64,000 bases of DNA from Alphaproteobacteria bacterium (GTDB taxonomy: Bacteria; Pseudomonadota; Alphaproteobacteria; Micropepsales; Micropepsaceae): contig JANXXU010000031.1 of NCBI GenBank assembly GCA_025350465.1, forward strand, positions 62,001 to 126,000, given 5' to 3'. This document shows positions 1 to 8,711 of this stretch, piece by piece. How positions within the stretch are numbered: position 1 is the first letter of the stretch; every line of letters starts with the position of its first letter. Under the pieces are notes generated by a model. It was not told the origin of the DNA and searched no databases. It was given only the letters and a program-made list of their open reading frames with translations. Both the position numbers and the translations under genes were made by a program.

Positions 1-5
1 TCGAA

Positions 6-1604
6 ATGGCGCGCACTCGCCTGTTCTCGATCGCGCAATTTGCTTTGGCAGCGGACGGCGCGGCCTCGGGCGGACCGCGTGCATTGTCGCGGCGCCAAGC
101 CCTTTTGCTTGGTGGTGCAGGCGCACTTGCCGCATGCGCGCCGATGAATGCGCCAGAGACGATGCCGACGCCCGACGGCGTCGGCGAGATCGCCATCGTC
201 GGCGGCGGGGTCGCGGGGCTAACCCTTGCCTATCGTCTGGCGAAAGCCGGCAGGCGGGCGACGATCTATGAGGCCAGCGGGCGGCTTGGCGGGCGCATGT
301 TCACCAAGCGCGATTTCAATACCGAAGGCATGTTTTGCGAACTTGGCGGCGAACTCGTCGACAGCAATCATGCACCGCTGATAGCGCTCGCAAAGGAGCT
401 TGGCGTCGGCATCGAGCGGCTAAAGGCGGAGAAAGACGCGGGCGAAGATATCTATGCGATCGGCGGACGCCTTCATACCGAGCATGAACTGCTTCGCGCC
501 GGCAAAGGTGGCTTCCTGACGATCGCGCGCCAGATGGCGAATGACAAAGAAGCGCTCACCGACAAAAGTGACAATTGGACCGCGCGGGCGCACCAACTCG
601 ACCAAATCAGCATCGCGGCCTATCTCGCGCAATTCCACGGCAAGGCGCCGGCATGGGTGATCGAGCTTCTCGATCTTGCGTATTGCGGCGAATACGGCGT
701 TCCGACCGATCAACAATCCGCGCTCAACCTGGTCGATTTCATGGCGCCCGACCCCACCGGCGACTTCGCGATGTTCGGCAAGAGCGATGAGGCGTTCCGT
801 ATCAGCGGCGGCTCGTCGGCGCTGCCCGATGCGCTTGCCGCGCGCCTCGGCGATGGGATTTCGATCAAACGCTCGCACGCTCTTGAAGCAATAGGGATGG
901 AGGAAGGCGTGTTGGTCCTGTCGTTCAAGACGGATCAAAGGTCAGTACAGGCGGCCTACGATACGGTCGTGCTAGCACTCCCGTTTACGAAGCTGCGCGA
1001 AGTCGCCGGGCTCGACGGCTTGGGCCTTGATGCGATGAAGCTCAAGTCGATTCGAGAGCTCGGTTACGGCGACAATGCGAAAATCATGGTCGGAACGACG
1101 GGCCGGCCGTGGGAAAGCTTAGCCGCGCATCTGCCGGTGCGTTCGAACGGCGAATTCTATTCGAAAGACTTCCAAGTCGTCTGGGACACGAGCCGCGGCC
1201 AACCGGGTAAGCGTGGGATATTGACGAATTTCTTGACCGGCACCGAAGATCAAGCCGAGGCGCTGACCCGAATGCAGCATGGCCTGCGCGCCATTTCGCC
1301 GGCGATGGCAGATAGTCTCGACACCAGCAATGTCGCGTCGTTCTTCTGGGCCCGATACCCTTATGCGCGCGGCTCGTACAGCTCCGCCAAGGTCGGACAA
1401 TACACATCCCTTCTTGAAGCCGCTGCCATCCCGGAGCTTGGCGGACGGTTGCAATTTGCCGGTGAGCATACGAGCGCGGACTTCCCGGGCTTCATGTGTG
1501 GCGGCGTGCAGAGCGGCGAACGCGTGGCAGCCGCGGTGTTGGCGCTCAAAACCGCTGGGGCCGAGCAAGCAAGACCCAATGGCCGGGCGACGCGGCGCGC
1601 TTGA
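6..1604 (+). CDS. Tat-exported flavin amine oxidase family protein
   Basis: A 532-residue flavoprotein of the monoamine-oxidase/amino-acid-oxidase family, expected to oxidise an amine using FAD. A twin-arginine motif SRRQALLL (R29-R30), a hydrophobic stretch and a lipobox LAAC (C44) predict export by Tat and lipid anchoring. The FAD Rossmann motif GGGVAG (66-71) is followed by EASGRLGGR, and the C-terminus carries the family signature FAGEHTSADFPGF with a trailing GG-SGERVA helix. The ATG is only six bases into the window, so a start further upstream cannot be excluded, although the Tat signal is already complete. It stands alone before a tRNA gene. Substrate unknown. Confidence 0.85.
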   Translation: MARTRLFSIAQFALAADGAASGGPRALSRRQALLLGGAGALAACAPMNAPETMPTPDGVGEIAIVGGGVAGLTLAYRLAKAGRRATIYEASGRLGGRMFTKRDFNTEGMFCELGGELVDSNHAPLIALAKELGVGIERLKAEKDAGEDIYAIGGRLHTEHELLRAGKGGFLTIARQMANDKEALTDKSDNWTARAHQLDQISIAAYLAQFHGKAPAWVIELLDLAYCGEYGVPTDQQSALNLVDFMAPDPTGDFAMFGKSDEAFRISGGSSALPDALAARLGDGISIKRSHALEAIGMEEGVLVLSFKTDQRSVQAAYDTVVLALPFTKLREVAGLDGLGLDAMKLKSIRELGYGDNAKIMVGTTGRPWESLAAHLPVRSNGEFYSKDFQVVWDTSRGQPGKRGILTNFLTGTEDQAEALTRMQHGLRAISPAMADSLDTSNVASFFWARYPYARGSYSSAKVGQYTSLLEAAAIPELGGRLQFAGEHTSADFPGFMCGGVQSGERVAAAVLALKTAGAEQARPNGRATRRA

Positions 1605-1646
1605 CCTAGGGGGCCGGGGGAGCGATTTTCCGTGCGCCTTGGCAGC

Positions 1647-1723
1647 GACCCCGTAGCTCAGCTGGATAGAGCACGAGATTCCTAATCTCGGGGCCGGAGG
1701 TTCAAATCCTCTCGGGGTCACCA
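1647..1723 (+). tRNA. tRNA-Arg (anticodon CCT)
   Basis: A 77-nt cloverleaf can be folded by eye. The acceptor stem is GACCCCG (1647-1653) with CGGGGTC (1713-1719), followed by discriminator A and an encoded CCA (1721-1723). The anticodon arm is CGAGA-TTCCTAA-TCTCG, giving anticodon CCT, which reads the arginine codon AGG. The T arm contains GTTCAAATC. A short T-run (1725-1729) follows and may end the transcript. Confidence 0.97.
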
Positions 1724-1782
1724 GTTTTTGTAAGACTTTGTGTTTGGAGGTGTGCGCGCAATTGGTGCAGAGGTTGCAACGG

Positions 1783-2466
1783 ATGCTTTACCGATGGACC
1801 ATCGTTTGCCTTTTTGCCGCGCTCTGCGGCGAGGCCCTGGCCGGTGCCGCCGGCGGTGCGCGCGAGCGCTGCCTGGGCGATCACGACATCGATGTCGATA
1901 TGCGCATCTCGGCCTGCGACACGATCATAGAGGCGGGCACGCTGCCGGATCTCGATCAGGGGGTCGCGCTGGCCAATCGCGGTGCGGCTTATCTGAGCGA
2001 AGGCGAATATGTCTTGGCGATCGACGACTACGATCGCGCGATCAAGCTTCGTCCAAACGACGCCAACGTCCTGCAAGGGCGGTGCTTGGCGCGGGCGGTG
2101 TCGAAGAGAGATCTTGAACTCGCCCTTGCCGACTGCAACGAAGCGCTTCAACTGCAGCCGAACAATGCACGCGTTCTGGGTTATCGCGCGCTCGTCTATC
2201 TGCGCCTCGGGCTGAACGAAACGGCGATCTCCGATTACTCGGCGGCGCTCGAGCTCGATCCGAAAGATGCCGAGTACTTGTATGGGCGCGGCCAAGCGAA
2301 ATTGCGCGGCGGCGACGTCGAGGGCGGCAAGGCCGACGTTGCGGCGGCGCGCGGTATCAACCCAAAGATCGCCGATGCCTTCCGGCAGTTGGAGCACGAC
2401 GAGAGCGCGTGGGGCTGGAGCGCGATGCTGGCGTACTGGCGCGCCGTGATGAAATTCGTCTACTGA
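1783..2466 (+). CDS. Secreted tetratricopeptide-repeat protein
   Basis: A 227-residue protein with about four TPR units, for example ALANRGAAYLSEGEYVLAI followed by DYDRAIKLRPND, then repeats ending in LQLQPNN, LELDPKD and INPK. TPRs mediate protein-protein contacts. The ATG at 1783 was chosen because it gives a clean signal peptide (MLYRWTIVCLFAALCGEALA); a longer open frame begins at 1738 but adds charged residues ahead of the signal. Two cysteines after the signal (ERC and SAC) may form a disulfide in the periplasm. It lies 60 bp after tRNA-Arg with no obvious partner, so the biological role is unknown. Confidence 0.8.
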   Translation: MLYRWTIVCLFAALCGEALAGAAGGARERCLGDHDIDVDMRISACDTIIEAGTLPDLDQGVALANRGAAYLSEGEYVLAIDDYDRAIKLRPNDANVLQGRCLARAVSKRDLELALADCNEALQLQPNNARVLGYRALVYLRLGLNETAISDYSAALELDPKDAEYLYGRGQAKLRGGDVEGGKADVAAARGINPKIADAFRQLEHDESAWGWSAMLAYWRAVMKFVY

Positions 2467-2567
2467 CGCGGCCCGACGATTCGGTGCCTTCAGAAAAAAT
2501 CCCTTGCATCGACGAGTGACAGCGCGATCATTCGAACGACTCGAAAGCCCACCAGACGCGAGCGCTC

Positions 2568-3539
2568 ATGAAAATCGGCCTGACCTACGATCTGCGTTCC
2601 GATTATTTGCGGGAAGGCTATAGCGCCGAAGAGACGGCCGAATTCGACAAAGAAGACACGATCGAAGGCCTCGAGAGTGCTATTCGCGCCAACGGACACA
2701 CGCCCGAACGTATCGGACACGCTCGCGCACTGATCGGGCGGCTTGCCAAGGGCGAGCGCTGGGACTTGGTGTTCAACATCGCCGAAGGCTTGCGCGGCGT
2801 CGCGCGCGAAGCGCAGGTGCCGTCCATCCTCGACGTCTATGGGATCCCATGCGTGTTCTCCGATGCCGCCGTGCTGACGCTGTGCTTGCATAAAGGGTTC
2901 ACGAAGGCCGTGCTGCAGGCGGCCCGCGTCGCAACGGCGCCGTTCGCGGTCGTCACGCAAGCAAGCGAGGCGCACGATATCGCGCTGCCCTGCCCGCTCT
3001 TCGTCAAGCCGGTCGCGGAAGGCACCGGCAAGGGCGTGAGCCCGCGCTCGATCGTTCGCTCCAAGGCCGAATTGAAGCCGGCAATCGTCGAGCTGCTCGA
3101 AAAATTCAATCAGCCGGTCTTGGTCGAACCCTATCTTTCCGGGCGCGAGTTCACGGTCGGATTGCTGGGGCGCGGCGAAAACACGCGCGCCGTCGCGGTG
3201 ATGGAAGTCCACCTGCTCGCGAACGCCGAGGCCGGGCTCTATTCGTACTCGAACAAGGAGAACTACGAAGATCGGGTGAAATATACGCTGGCCGACGACG
3301 CGATGGCGCGCGAGGCGGCGAAGGTGGCGCGCGAAGCATGGATCGCGCTTGGCTGTCGCGACGGAGGACGCGCCGACCTTCGGGCCGGCGCCGACGGCAG
3401 AGTTTATTTTCTGGAGGTCAATCCGCTCGCCGGTCTCAATCCGGTGACGTCGGATTTGCCGATCATGTGGCGCATGCTCGGCCGCAATTACGACGACTTG
3501 ATCGGCGAGATTTTGAAGGAAGCGATCGGCAGGTTGTAG
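2568..3539 (+). CDS. D-alanine-D-alanine ligase-like ATP-grasp enzyme
   Basis: A 323-residue ATP-grasp ligase resembling D-Ala-D-Ala ligases. The N-terminal domain begins MKIGLTYDLRSDYL and has the NIAEG motif typical of Ddl-like proteins. It is followed by YGIPCVFSD and HKGFTK at the usual lysine position. The ATP-grasp core is visible as LPCPLFVKPVAEGTGKGVS (nucleotide-binding loop) and YFLEVNPLAGLNPVTSDLP (metal-binding Glu/Asn). It is not in a cell-division cluster, so it is probably not the housekeeping ddl and may join other amino acids or peptides. A roughly 100-bp gap separates it from the TPR gene, and no partner is adjacent. Confidence 0.8.
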   Translation: MKIGLTYDLRSDYLREGYSAEETAEFDKEDTIEGLESAIRANGHTPERIGHARALIGRLAKGERWDLVFNIAEGLRGVAREAQVPSILDVYGIPCVFSDAAVLTLCLHKGFTKAVLQAARVATAPFAVVTQASEAHDIALPCPLFVKPVAEGTGKGVSPRSIVRSKAELKPAIVELLEKFNQPVLVEPYLSGREFTVGLLGRGENTRAVAVMEVHLLANAEAGLYSYSNKENYEDRVKYTLADDAMAREAAKVAREAWIALGCRDGGRADLRAGADGRVYFLEVNPLAGLNPVTSDLPIMWRMLGRNYDDLIGEILKEAIGRL

Positions 3540-3582
3540 GTGCGTACCCCCTGTCAGAGTTTGGGTCGCCCGCAATCTCGAC

Positions 3583-3690
3583 TGTCATTCCCGCCCGCGG
3601 GTCGGGGCTTCGCCTTGTCCGAGGGTAAACTCCGGTGGGAATCCAGTTTTTTCTTGAAGAGGCTGGATTCCCGCCTTCGCGGGAATGACA
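3583..3690. repeat. 108-bp palindromic repeat (ATTCCCGC family) inserted in the 3' end of btuD
   Basis: The element is bounded by TGTCATTCCCGC (3583-3594) and its inverted copy GCGGGAATGACA (3679-3690). Inside the right end is a hairpin ATTCCCGC-CTTC-GCGGGAAT (3667-3686). Elements of this kind are widespread intergenic repeats in Proteobacteria and typically translate as VIPAKAGIQ, which is exactly what happens here on the minus strand. It carries no gene of its own. Confidence 0.85.
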
Positions 3691-4469
3691 TTGAGGGTGG
3701 TGCGCGTCAGCGGTACGACGTAGCGAGCGTCGCCGTGTCTGCCGATCAAAGCGTCGACACCGAAGGTTTGGTTCAAGATTTCGCGCGTTAGCACGGCATC
3801 GGGTGGGCCGTCGGCGACAATGCGACCTTCGTTCAGCAGGGCGATACGATCGCAAAAGCGCGCAGCCACCGAGAGATCGTGCAGGACGACGAGAACCAGA
3901 GTGCCTCTGCGGGCGACACCCTTGAGAACCTCCATGGCGTGAAGCTGGTGCGACGGATCGAGCTGGGCGAAGGGTTCATCGGCAAGCAAGATCGGCGCCT
4001 CGGCGGCCAACGCGCGTGCCAGCAAGACGCGGGCGCGTTCGCCGCCCGACAGCTGTGTCACGGCACGGTCAGCCAATGAATCGACCTCGCAGGCGAGCAT
4101 CGCGGCATCGATGGCGGTTTCGTCGCTGAGTGCGGCGCGAACAAATGGTTGTCGATGCGGCAGGCGGCCGAGAGACACAAGGGCACGCACGGTGAGCGGC
4201 CAGTGTACGGTTCCGCCTTGCGGCAAAAAGCTGAGCACGCGCGCAAGATCGCCCCGCTGCCAATCGCCACTTGCGCGACCGCGCACGACGACCCGCCCGC
4301 TGTCGAGACGCAGGAGACCCGCGCCCGCTCGCAGCATCGTCGATTTTCCGGCACCGTTCGGGCCCATAACGCCGACAAGCTCGCCCGGCGCAAACGAGAG
4401 CGTCACGCCATCGAGTGCACGATGGGTGCCGAGCGTGACCTTTGCATCATGAAACGCGAGCGCCGTCAT
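3585..4469 (-). CDS. btuD: Cobalamin ABC transporter ATP-binding protein (BtuD-like)
   Basis: The ATPase of a FecCD-type importer, here assigned to vitamin B12 because the locus has a cobalamin riboswitch. Walker A is GPNGAGKST, the signature is LSGGERARVLLARAL, Walker B is ILLADEP, and a D-loop and switch His (VVLHDLS) follow. The ATG at 4469 overlaps the btuC stop by ATGA, so translation is coupled; a longer open frame reaches 4502. The last 34 residues, starting VIPAKAGIQ, are encoded by the repeat at 3583-3690, whose terminal TGA is the stop. The native protein was therefore about 260 residues instead of 294. The catalytic part is intact. Confidence 0.85.
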   Translation of the reverse strand: MTALAFHDAKVTLGTHRALDGVTLSFAPGELVGVMGPNGAGKSTMLRAGAGLLRLDSGRVVVRGRASGDWQRGDLARVLSFLPQGGTVHWPLTVRALVSLGRLPHRQPFVRAALSDETAIDAAMLACEVDSLADRAVTQLSGGERARVLLARALAAEAPILLADEPFAQLDPSHQLHAMEVLKGVARRGTLVLVVLHDLSVAARFCDRIALLNEGRIVADGPPDAVLTREILNQTFGVDALIGRHGDARYVVPLTRTTLNVIPAKAGIQPLQEKTGFPPEFTLGQGEAPTRGRE

Positions 4470-5461
4470 CGCATCTCTCTGCGCATGCGAACGATCAGCC
4501 AAAGAAAGAACGGAGCGCCGCTCAACGAGGTCAACACGCCCAACATCAGCTCAGGCGTCACCGGCACCAACCGCACGCCGATATCGGCGATCGTCACAAG
4601 CAGCGCGCCACCAAAGGCACTCGGCAACAAAAGCCTCGACGGCTCGTGGCCGACAAAGGGCCGCATCAAATGCGGTACGACGAGGCCGACAAAGCCGATC
4701 GTTCCGGTGACAGCAACCGAGCCGCCGACGGCAAGTGCTACACCCAAGGCACTGCGCCGCGCGAGCGCGCGCATGTCGATACCGAGCGATTGCGCAGCGT
4801 CCTCTCCCAGGGTCAAAGCATCGAGGGCGCGACCGGTCGTCGATAAGAGCGCAAGACCGGCAACGACGAACGGCGTTGAAATCGCGACATCCTGAAGGCT
4901 GCGATCCTTGAGCGAGCCCAAGAGCCAGAACACGATTTCGCTGACCGCATAGGGATTGGGCGAGAGATTGAGCGCGAGCGACGTCAACGCGCCGGCGAGA
5001 CTCGACAACGCGACACCGGCGAGGATCAAGGTGAGAATACCGCTGTCGCGCGCGCTCAACGCGAAGAGGAGAGCCGCCGAGGCGAGCGCGCCGATGATCG
5101 CAAGTATCGGCAACGCCAGCGGCCATGCTGCCGATATTCCAAAATACATTGCGATGACCGCGCCCAAGGCCGCAAAAGCCGAGACGCCGGTAACGCCGGG
5201 CTCGGCCAATGGATTGCGCAACTGACCTTGGAGGACGGCGCCGCTCATGCCCAGCGCCGCGCCGGCAATCAACCCCAGCAACATCCGCGGCAAGCGAATC
5301 TCCTGCATGATGACGCCAGCCGTGCCGCCGGCGCCGAACAAGCCGCCGATCACCTGGTCGGGCGGCAGCGCCGCATAACCAACAAAGAGCGACACGGCGG
5401 CGGCGCCAAGAGTTGTCGCGACAAGGGCAACGACCAATGAGGCACCGCCGCCGCGTGTCAT
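4466..5461 (-). CDS. btuC: Cobalamin ABC transporter permease (FecCD family, BtuC-like)
   Basis: A 331-residue inner-membrane permease of the FecCD family with about ten hydrophobic segments. Family motifs include RLPRMLLGLIAGAALGMSGAVLQG and RNPLAEPGVTGVS in the first half and TGTIGFVGLVVPHLMRP in the second. The start ATG (5461) shares a base with the btuB stop (TGATG), and the stop overlaps the btuD start, so receptor, permease and ATPase form one translationally coupled unit. In-frame TTG at 5464 is a less likely start. The family also imports heme and siderophores; B12 is inferred from the riboswitch. Confidence 0.87.
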   Translation of the reverse strand: MTRGGGASLVVALVATTLGAAAVSLFVGYAALPPDQVIGGLFGAGGTAGVIMQEIRLPRMLLGLIAGAALGMSGAVLQGQLRNPLAEPGVTGVSAFAALGAVIAMYFGISAAWPLALPILAIIGALASAALLFALSARDSGILTLILAGVALSSLAGALTSLALNLSPNPYAVSEIVFWLLGSLKDRSLQDVAISTPFVVAGLALLSTTGRALDALTLGEDAAQSLGIDMRALARRSALGVALAVGGSVAVTGTIGFVGLVVPHLMRPFVGHEPSRLLLPSAFGGALLVTIADIGVRLVPVTPELMLGVLTSLSGAPFFLWLIVRMRREMR

Positions 5462-7347
5462 CAAAATGCCGCGCTCACGCCGCCGAAGATCGAGGCGCGT
5501 TGCGTCGAAAAGCCGAGCACCTCCTCATAGTGCTCGTCGAAGACGTTCACGCCCTTCACCGTCAGCGAAACGCCGGGCACAACCTCGTATGACCCGGCGA
5601 GATTGACCACAACGTGACCGTCGAGCGGCGTGTGGGAGAGAAGGAAGAACGGCGGCGGGAAATCGACATCCTCCTGCTTGGCGGCAAATTCGAGATTGGC
5701 GTTCAAATTTGCGCGACCTTCAAAGAACGAATAGTTGGCGGTGACACTGCCGCTGTGTCGCGGGCGCCTTGCGCGGGCAAGACCGTTCTCGGCATCGTTC
5801 GATGCGATCTTTGCGTCGGTGTATGTGTAGTCGCCCGTGAACGTCAACCCGTCGACGGGTTCATAGGTCAGCTCGAGCTCGACGCCGCGACTGGTCGAGG
5901 TGGATTGAGACTGAAAATAGGTGAAGAAGATCGTTTGATCGAAGCGGATTTCATCCTTGATACGCTGATCGAAATACGTGACGCCTAACGCGCCGTGCGG
6001 AAAGGTCACATCGAAGCCAGCGTCGAAGCCACGCCCCGTTTCCTCCTTCAAGTTCGGGTTCCCGGAAAAGGAATCGTAAAGCTCAAACAAACTCGGCGCG
6101 CGAAAGCCAGTGCCGTAGCTTGCGCGGAACTTGACGGGTTGCCATCCGTCGACAAGTGGAACCAGATAGGCGCCAGTCGCACGCCAAGTGAGGTGGTCGC
6201 CGAACTGATTGTCATTGTCGAAGCGGACGCCCGCCGTCAGGAATAAATTGTCACCGAACCGGCTTAGCCATTCGCCATAGACGGCTGCGTCCTGCCGACT
6301 GCGATTGAGAAAATCCGTGACTGCCGCCTCGCGCTCGACGTCGCCGCCGGCGAGCAAGCGTTGGCCAGGTGCAACCTCCAGCGAACCTGAGGCGTCGCCG
6401 CGCCAACGATCGGAGTCGAAGCGTGAGCCGCAAGAAAACGGTGGGCACGAAAACGGTATGCCGTTTTCATAATCGGCGCGGTCTTGCGAGAAATAGGCGA
6501 GCTTCGCGTCGGCGGTGATGCGCTGATCATCCCAGGCGCCGTGAGCGGAGACTTGGCCCGCCAATTGCCTCGTGTACAGCACATCGTTGGTGTCGCCGAA
6601 ACGGTCGAAGTCCGCGGCGGAGTCGGTGTAGCGCAACACCGTTTCGATCCTTGTGTTTTCGCTCGGCGTCACCCCGAAGACGGCATGGACCATTTTATTC
6701 TTGAAACCGTCGGGTTCGCTGAAGCCTGGGCCTTCTTTGGCAGTGAAACCGCCGGTGTCATAGCGATCGCCTACGACGGACCAATCGAAAATTCCTGACG
6801 CGCCGCGCACGTAACCCTGGAGATCCGTCGTGCCGAAGCTGCCCGCGACGGCGGCGCCGCCATACTGCACGCCCTGCACGCCGCGCTTGGTGATAATGTT
6901 GATCACGCCGCCGATCGCTTCCGCTCCATAGAGCAACGATTGCGGGCCCCGCACGATTTCGATGCGCTCGATGCCAGTCGCCGGCAAGTTGGTGAAGTAG
7001 CTTATGTTCTGCGTGCCCGAGGGGTCCGACACCTTGATCCCGTCGATCAAAAGCAAGGTTCGATAACCCTCTTCACCGCGCAGACGGACTGCCGCAAAGC
7101 CACCTGGTCCGCCGGTTTGGGTCACGGTGACGCCGGGCTGGCCACGCAGCACGTCGATGGCGAACGTCGCGCCGCGGTGCTTGATCTCGGCTTCGTCGAT
7201 GATCGTGACGTCGGAGCCGACCTCACGCACCGGTTGCGGAAGCCGATTGGCGCTGACGACGACTTTCTCGGTTGTTTCGTCGGCGAAGGCAGCGGTCACG
7301 GCGCCAAAGGTCGAAAGGCAAGCAAGTGCAAGAATGCGAAATCTCAT
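5461..7347 (-). CDS. btuB: TonB-dependent outer-membrane cobalamin receptor (BtuB-like)
   Basis: A 628-residue outer-membrane beta-barrel receptor that takes up B12 with TonB energy. There is a signal peptide (MRFRILALACLSTFGAVTAAFA), then a TonB-box-like segment EKVVVSANR, a plug domain (VIDVLRGQPGVTVTQ-like segment, RLRGEEGYRTLLLIDGI, IEIVRGPQSLLYGAEAIGGV) and a barrel ending in phenylalanine (SAAF), as is usual for outer-membrane proteins. The ATG at 7347 has GGAG six bases upstream. Open reading continues to 7623 but would run into the riboswitch, so it is rejected as the start. Regulation by the upstream cobalamin riboswitch is expected. Confidence 0.9.
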   Translation of the reverse strand: MRFRILALACLSTFGAVTAAFADETTEKVVVSANRLPQPVREVGSDVTIIDEAEIKHRGATFAIDVLRGQPGVTVTQTGGPGGFAAVRLRGEEGYRTLLLIDGIKVSDPSGTQNISYFTNLPATGIERIEIVRGPQSLLYGAEAIGGVINIITKRGVQGVQYGGAAVAGSFGTTDLQGYVRGASGIFDWSVVGDRYDTGGFTAKEGPGFSEPDGFKNKMVHAVFGVTPSENTRIETVLRYTDSAADFDRFGDTNDVLYTRQLAGQVSAHGAWDDQRITADAKLAYFSQDRADYENGIPFSCPPFSCGSRFDSDRWRGDASGSLEVAPGQRLLAGGDVEREAAVTDFLNRSRQDAAVYGEWLSRFGDNLFLTAGVRFDNDNQFGDHLTWRATGAYLVPLVDGWQPVKFRASYGTGFRAPSLFELYDSFSGNPNLKEETGRGFDAGFDVTFPHGALGVTYFDQRIKDEIRFDQTIFFTYFQSQSTSTSRGVELELTYEPVDGLTFTGDYTYTDAKIASNDAENGLARARRPRHSGSVTANYSFFEGRANLNANLEFAAKQEDVDFPPPFFLLSHTPLDGHVVVNLAGSYEVVPGVSLTVKGVNVFDEHYEEVLGFSTQRASIFGGVSAAF

Positions 7348-7361
7348 AGCGTTCTCCATCG

Positions 7362-7380
7362 CGATCCCGCATGGGGATCG
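7362..7380 (-). promoter_or_regulatory. Hairpin just upstream of the btuB ribosome binding site
   Basis: CGATCCC and GGGATCG form a 7-bp stem with a 5-nt loop, ending about five bases before the GGAG ribosome-binding site (7354-7357) of btuB. Its place between riboswitch and start codon suggests part of the expression platform; the function is inferred. The rest of the leader (7381-7545) is GC-rich with no recognisable gene. Confidence 0.45.
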
Positions 7381-7545
7381 ATAAGAGCTCGCGCTTGTCT
7401 CGCGTGTGGATTCTCGATGAGACGGATGATCCGGTCCCAACGACGCCGCCCGCGGGACGGGCGCAAAGCCCGGCCACACATGTCGTGTCGCCGCGACGGA
7501 TGACCGTTCCGCGCGCGCACCCCGCGGGCGGATGGACGACGTGAT

Positions 7546-7752
7546 CCGGCAGGTTTCCTGGCTCGCAGCTCTTACGCGCCTCCTCCGCCTTCCCAAGACG
7601 CGAGAAACGCGTCTCAGTGGCACTCTGGAGAGGGCGCTCGCCGCTTACAGTTGCGGGGGCAGCCACGGAATTGGGTGAAACAACACCCGCACCGCGTTCC
7701 CTTTTTCCATCCGCCTTCGCTAAAGCTTCGGCAGACAGACACCGGATACGAG
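7546..7752 (-). promoter_or_regulatory. Cobalamin (B12) riboswitch
   Basis: Read on the minus strand, the conserved blocks of the AdoCbl-type aptamer occur in order: AAAGGGAACGCGGTGCGG, then GCTGCCCCCGCAACTGTAA (the B12-box core), GTGCCACTG, TTGGGAAGGCG and finally GAGCCAGGAAACCTGCC. The ends are approximate. It sits 8 bp beyond the btuF-like stop and about 200 nt before the btuB start. High intracellular cobalamin should therefore lower expression of btuB-btuC-btuD. Confidence 0.95.
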
Positions 7753-7759
7753 GATTCGA

Positions 7760-8620
7760 CTACTCTTGAATCGATTGCGCGGCAAGAGGCCGGATGCGTG
7801 AATCGAGCACGCGTGTCTTTTCGGCTGCAAGACGCTCGACCGCTTCGGCGACCCATGGGCCGGGACAGAGCCAAAGCCTTGAGGGGATCGACGTCACCAT
7901 CGTGCGATCGCGCAACGCACGAAACGCCGGATGGCGTAGCAAGCTCTGAGCGCGACTGGATTGCCCGGCATAGGCGTCATCGAGGATCAACAAATCCGGC
8001 GCCGTCGCGACGACGAGCTCGAGCGGCACGGCACCGTAGCTGCCGGTCATCAATTCGGGCGCTAAATTATGAAGTCCGGCCGCCGACAACAATTCGTGCG
8101 TGAGCGTGCCATTGCCGGAGGTGATTCCGTTCGGTTCGTAAACGAGCGTGCGCACATCGCGGTTGTCATTCTTGATCGCACGCAGGCGCTCATCCATCGC
8201 TCCGATTTGCGCCTCGCCCCGCTCGCTTTCGCCGAGCGCCTTTGCGGCGTCGCGAATAATTTTGCGCACGTCGTCGATCGACGATCCGGCACCGACGATT
8301 TGAACCGGAATGCCGGAGACCTCGGCGAACCGCATCACCCGCGCGCCTTCGTAAACGTCACCGAGCACGAGGTCCGGGCGAAGCAGCACGATTTCTTCCG
8401 CGCGTGCGGCGTTGACCGGAATGTTCTTCGCTTCGCGCGCAAAATTCGAAATATTGGGGTCAACAGCATTGAACGAGACGGAGACGACGCGCTCGGGCGC
8501 CAGCAGCAGCGCGAGCTGATCGGCACAGACATTGGTCGAGACGATGCGCTGCGGTTTGGCTTCCACGCCAAGCGGGACAAGCAGCGCGGCCAAGGCAATG
8601 GCTATCCCCGTCAATCGCAT
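7760..8620 (-). CDS. btuF: Periplasmic cobalamin-binding protein (BtuF-like)
   Basis: A 286-residue periplasmic substrate-binding protein of the TroA/BtuF type. It begins with a signal peptide (MRLTGIAIALAALLVPLGVEA) followed by KPQRIVSTNVCADQLALLL, typical of this family. The long linker helix GSSIDDVRKIIRDAAKALGE and the segment VVATAPDLLILDDAY are also characteristic. The ATG at 8620 was chosen because it starts the signal peptide; the open frame extends to 8707. The gene lies upstream of the riboswitch in the same direction, so it probably has its own promoter in the 90-bp gap shared with the divergent enoyl-CoA hydratase gene. The B12 ligand is inferred from context. Confidence 0.83.
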   Translation of the reverse strand: MRLTGIAIALAALLVPLGVEAKPQRIVSTNVCADQLALLLAPERVVSVSFNAVDPNISNFAREAKNIPVNAARAEEIVLLRPDLVLGDVYEGARVMRFAEVSGIPVQIVGAGSSIDDVRKIIRDAAKALGESERGEAQIGAMDERLRAIKNDNRDVRTLVYEPNGITSGNGTLTHELLSAAGLHNLAPELMTGSYGAVPLELVVATAPDLLILDDAYAGQSSRAQSLLRHPAFRALRDRTMVTSIPSRLWLCPGPWVAEAVERLAAEKTRVLDSRIRPLAAQSIQE

Positions 8621-8711
8621 TGGTGGCGCTCGCTTCGCTCTGGACCCGATGGGGGCATCCTTGCGTATAGTTCCAGCTGTCTTATTGCGCCAGTCCGGAA
8701 GGGACAATTCG

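Noticed and set aside
4149-4895. A plus-strand frame of 248 codons opposite btuC and btuD
   Set aside because: It mirrors two well-conserved ABC transporter genes with coupled overlaps and has no ribosome-binding site or domain.
3585-8620. Heme or siderophore uptake locus
   Set aside because: The protein families alone would allow it, but the complete cobalamin riboswitch in front of the receptor gene points to vitamin B12.
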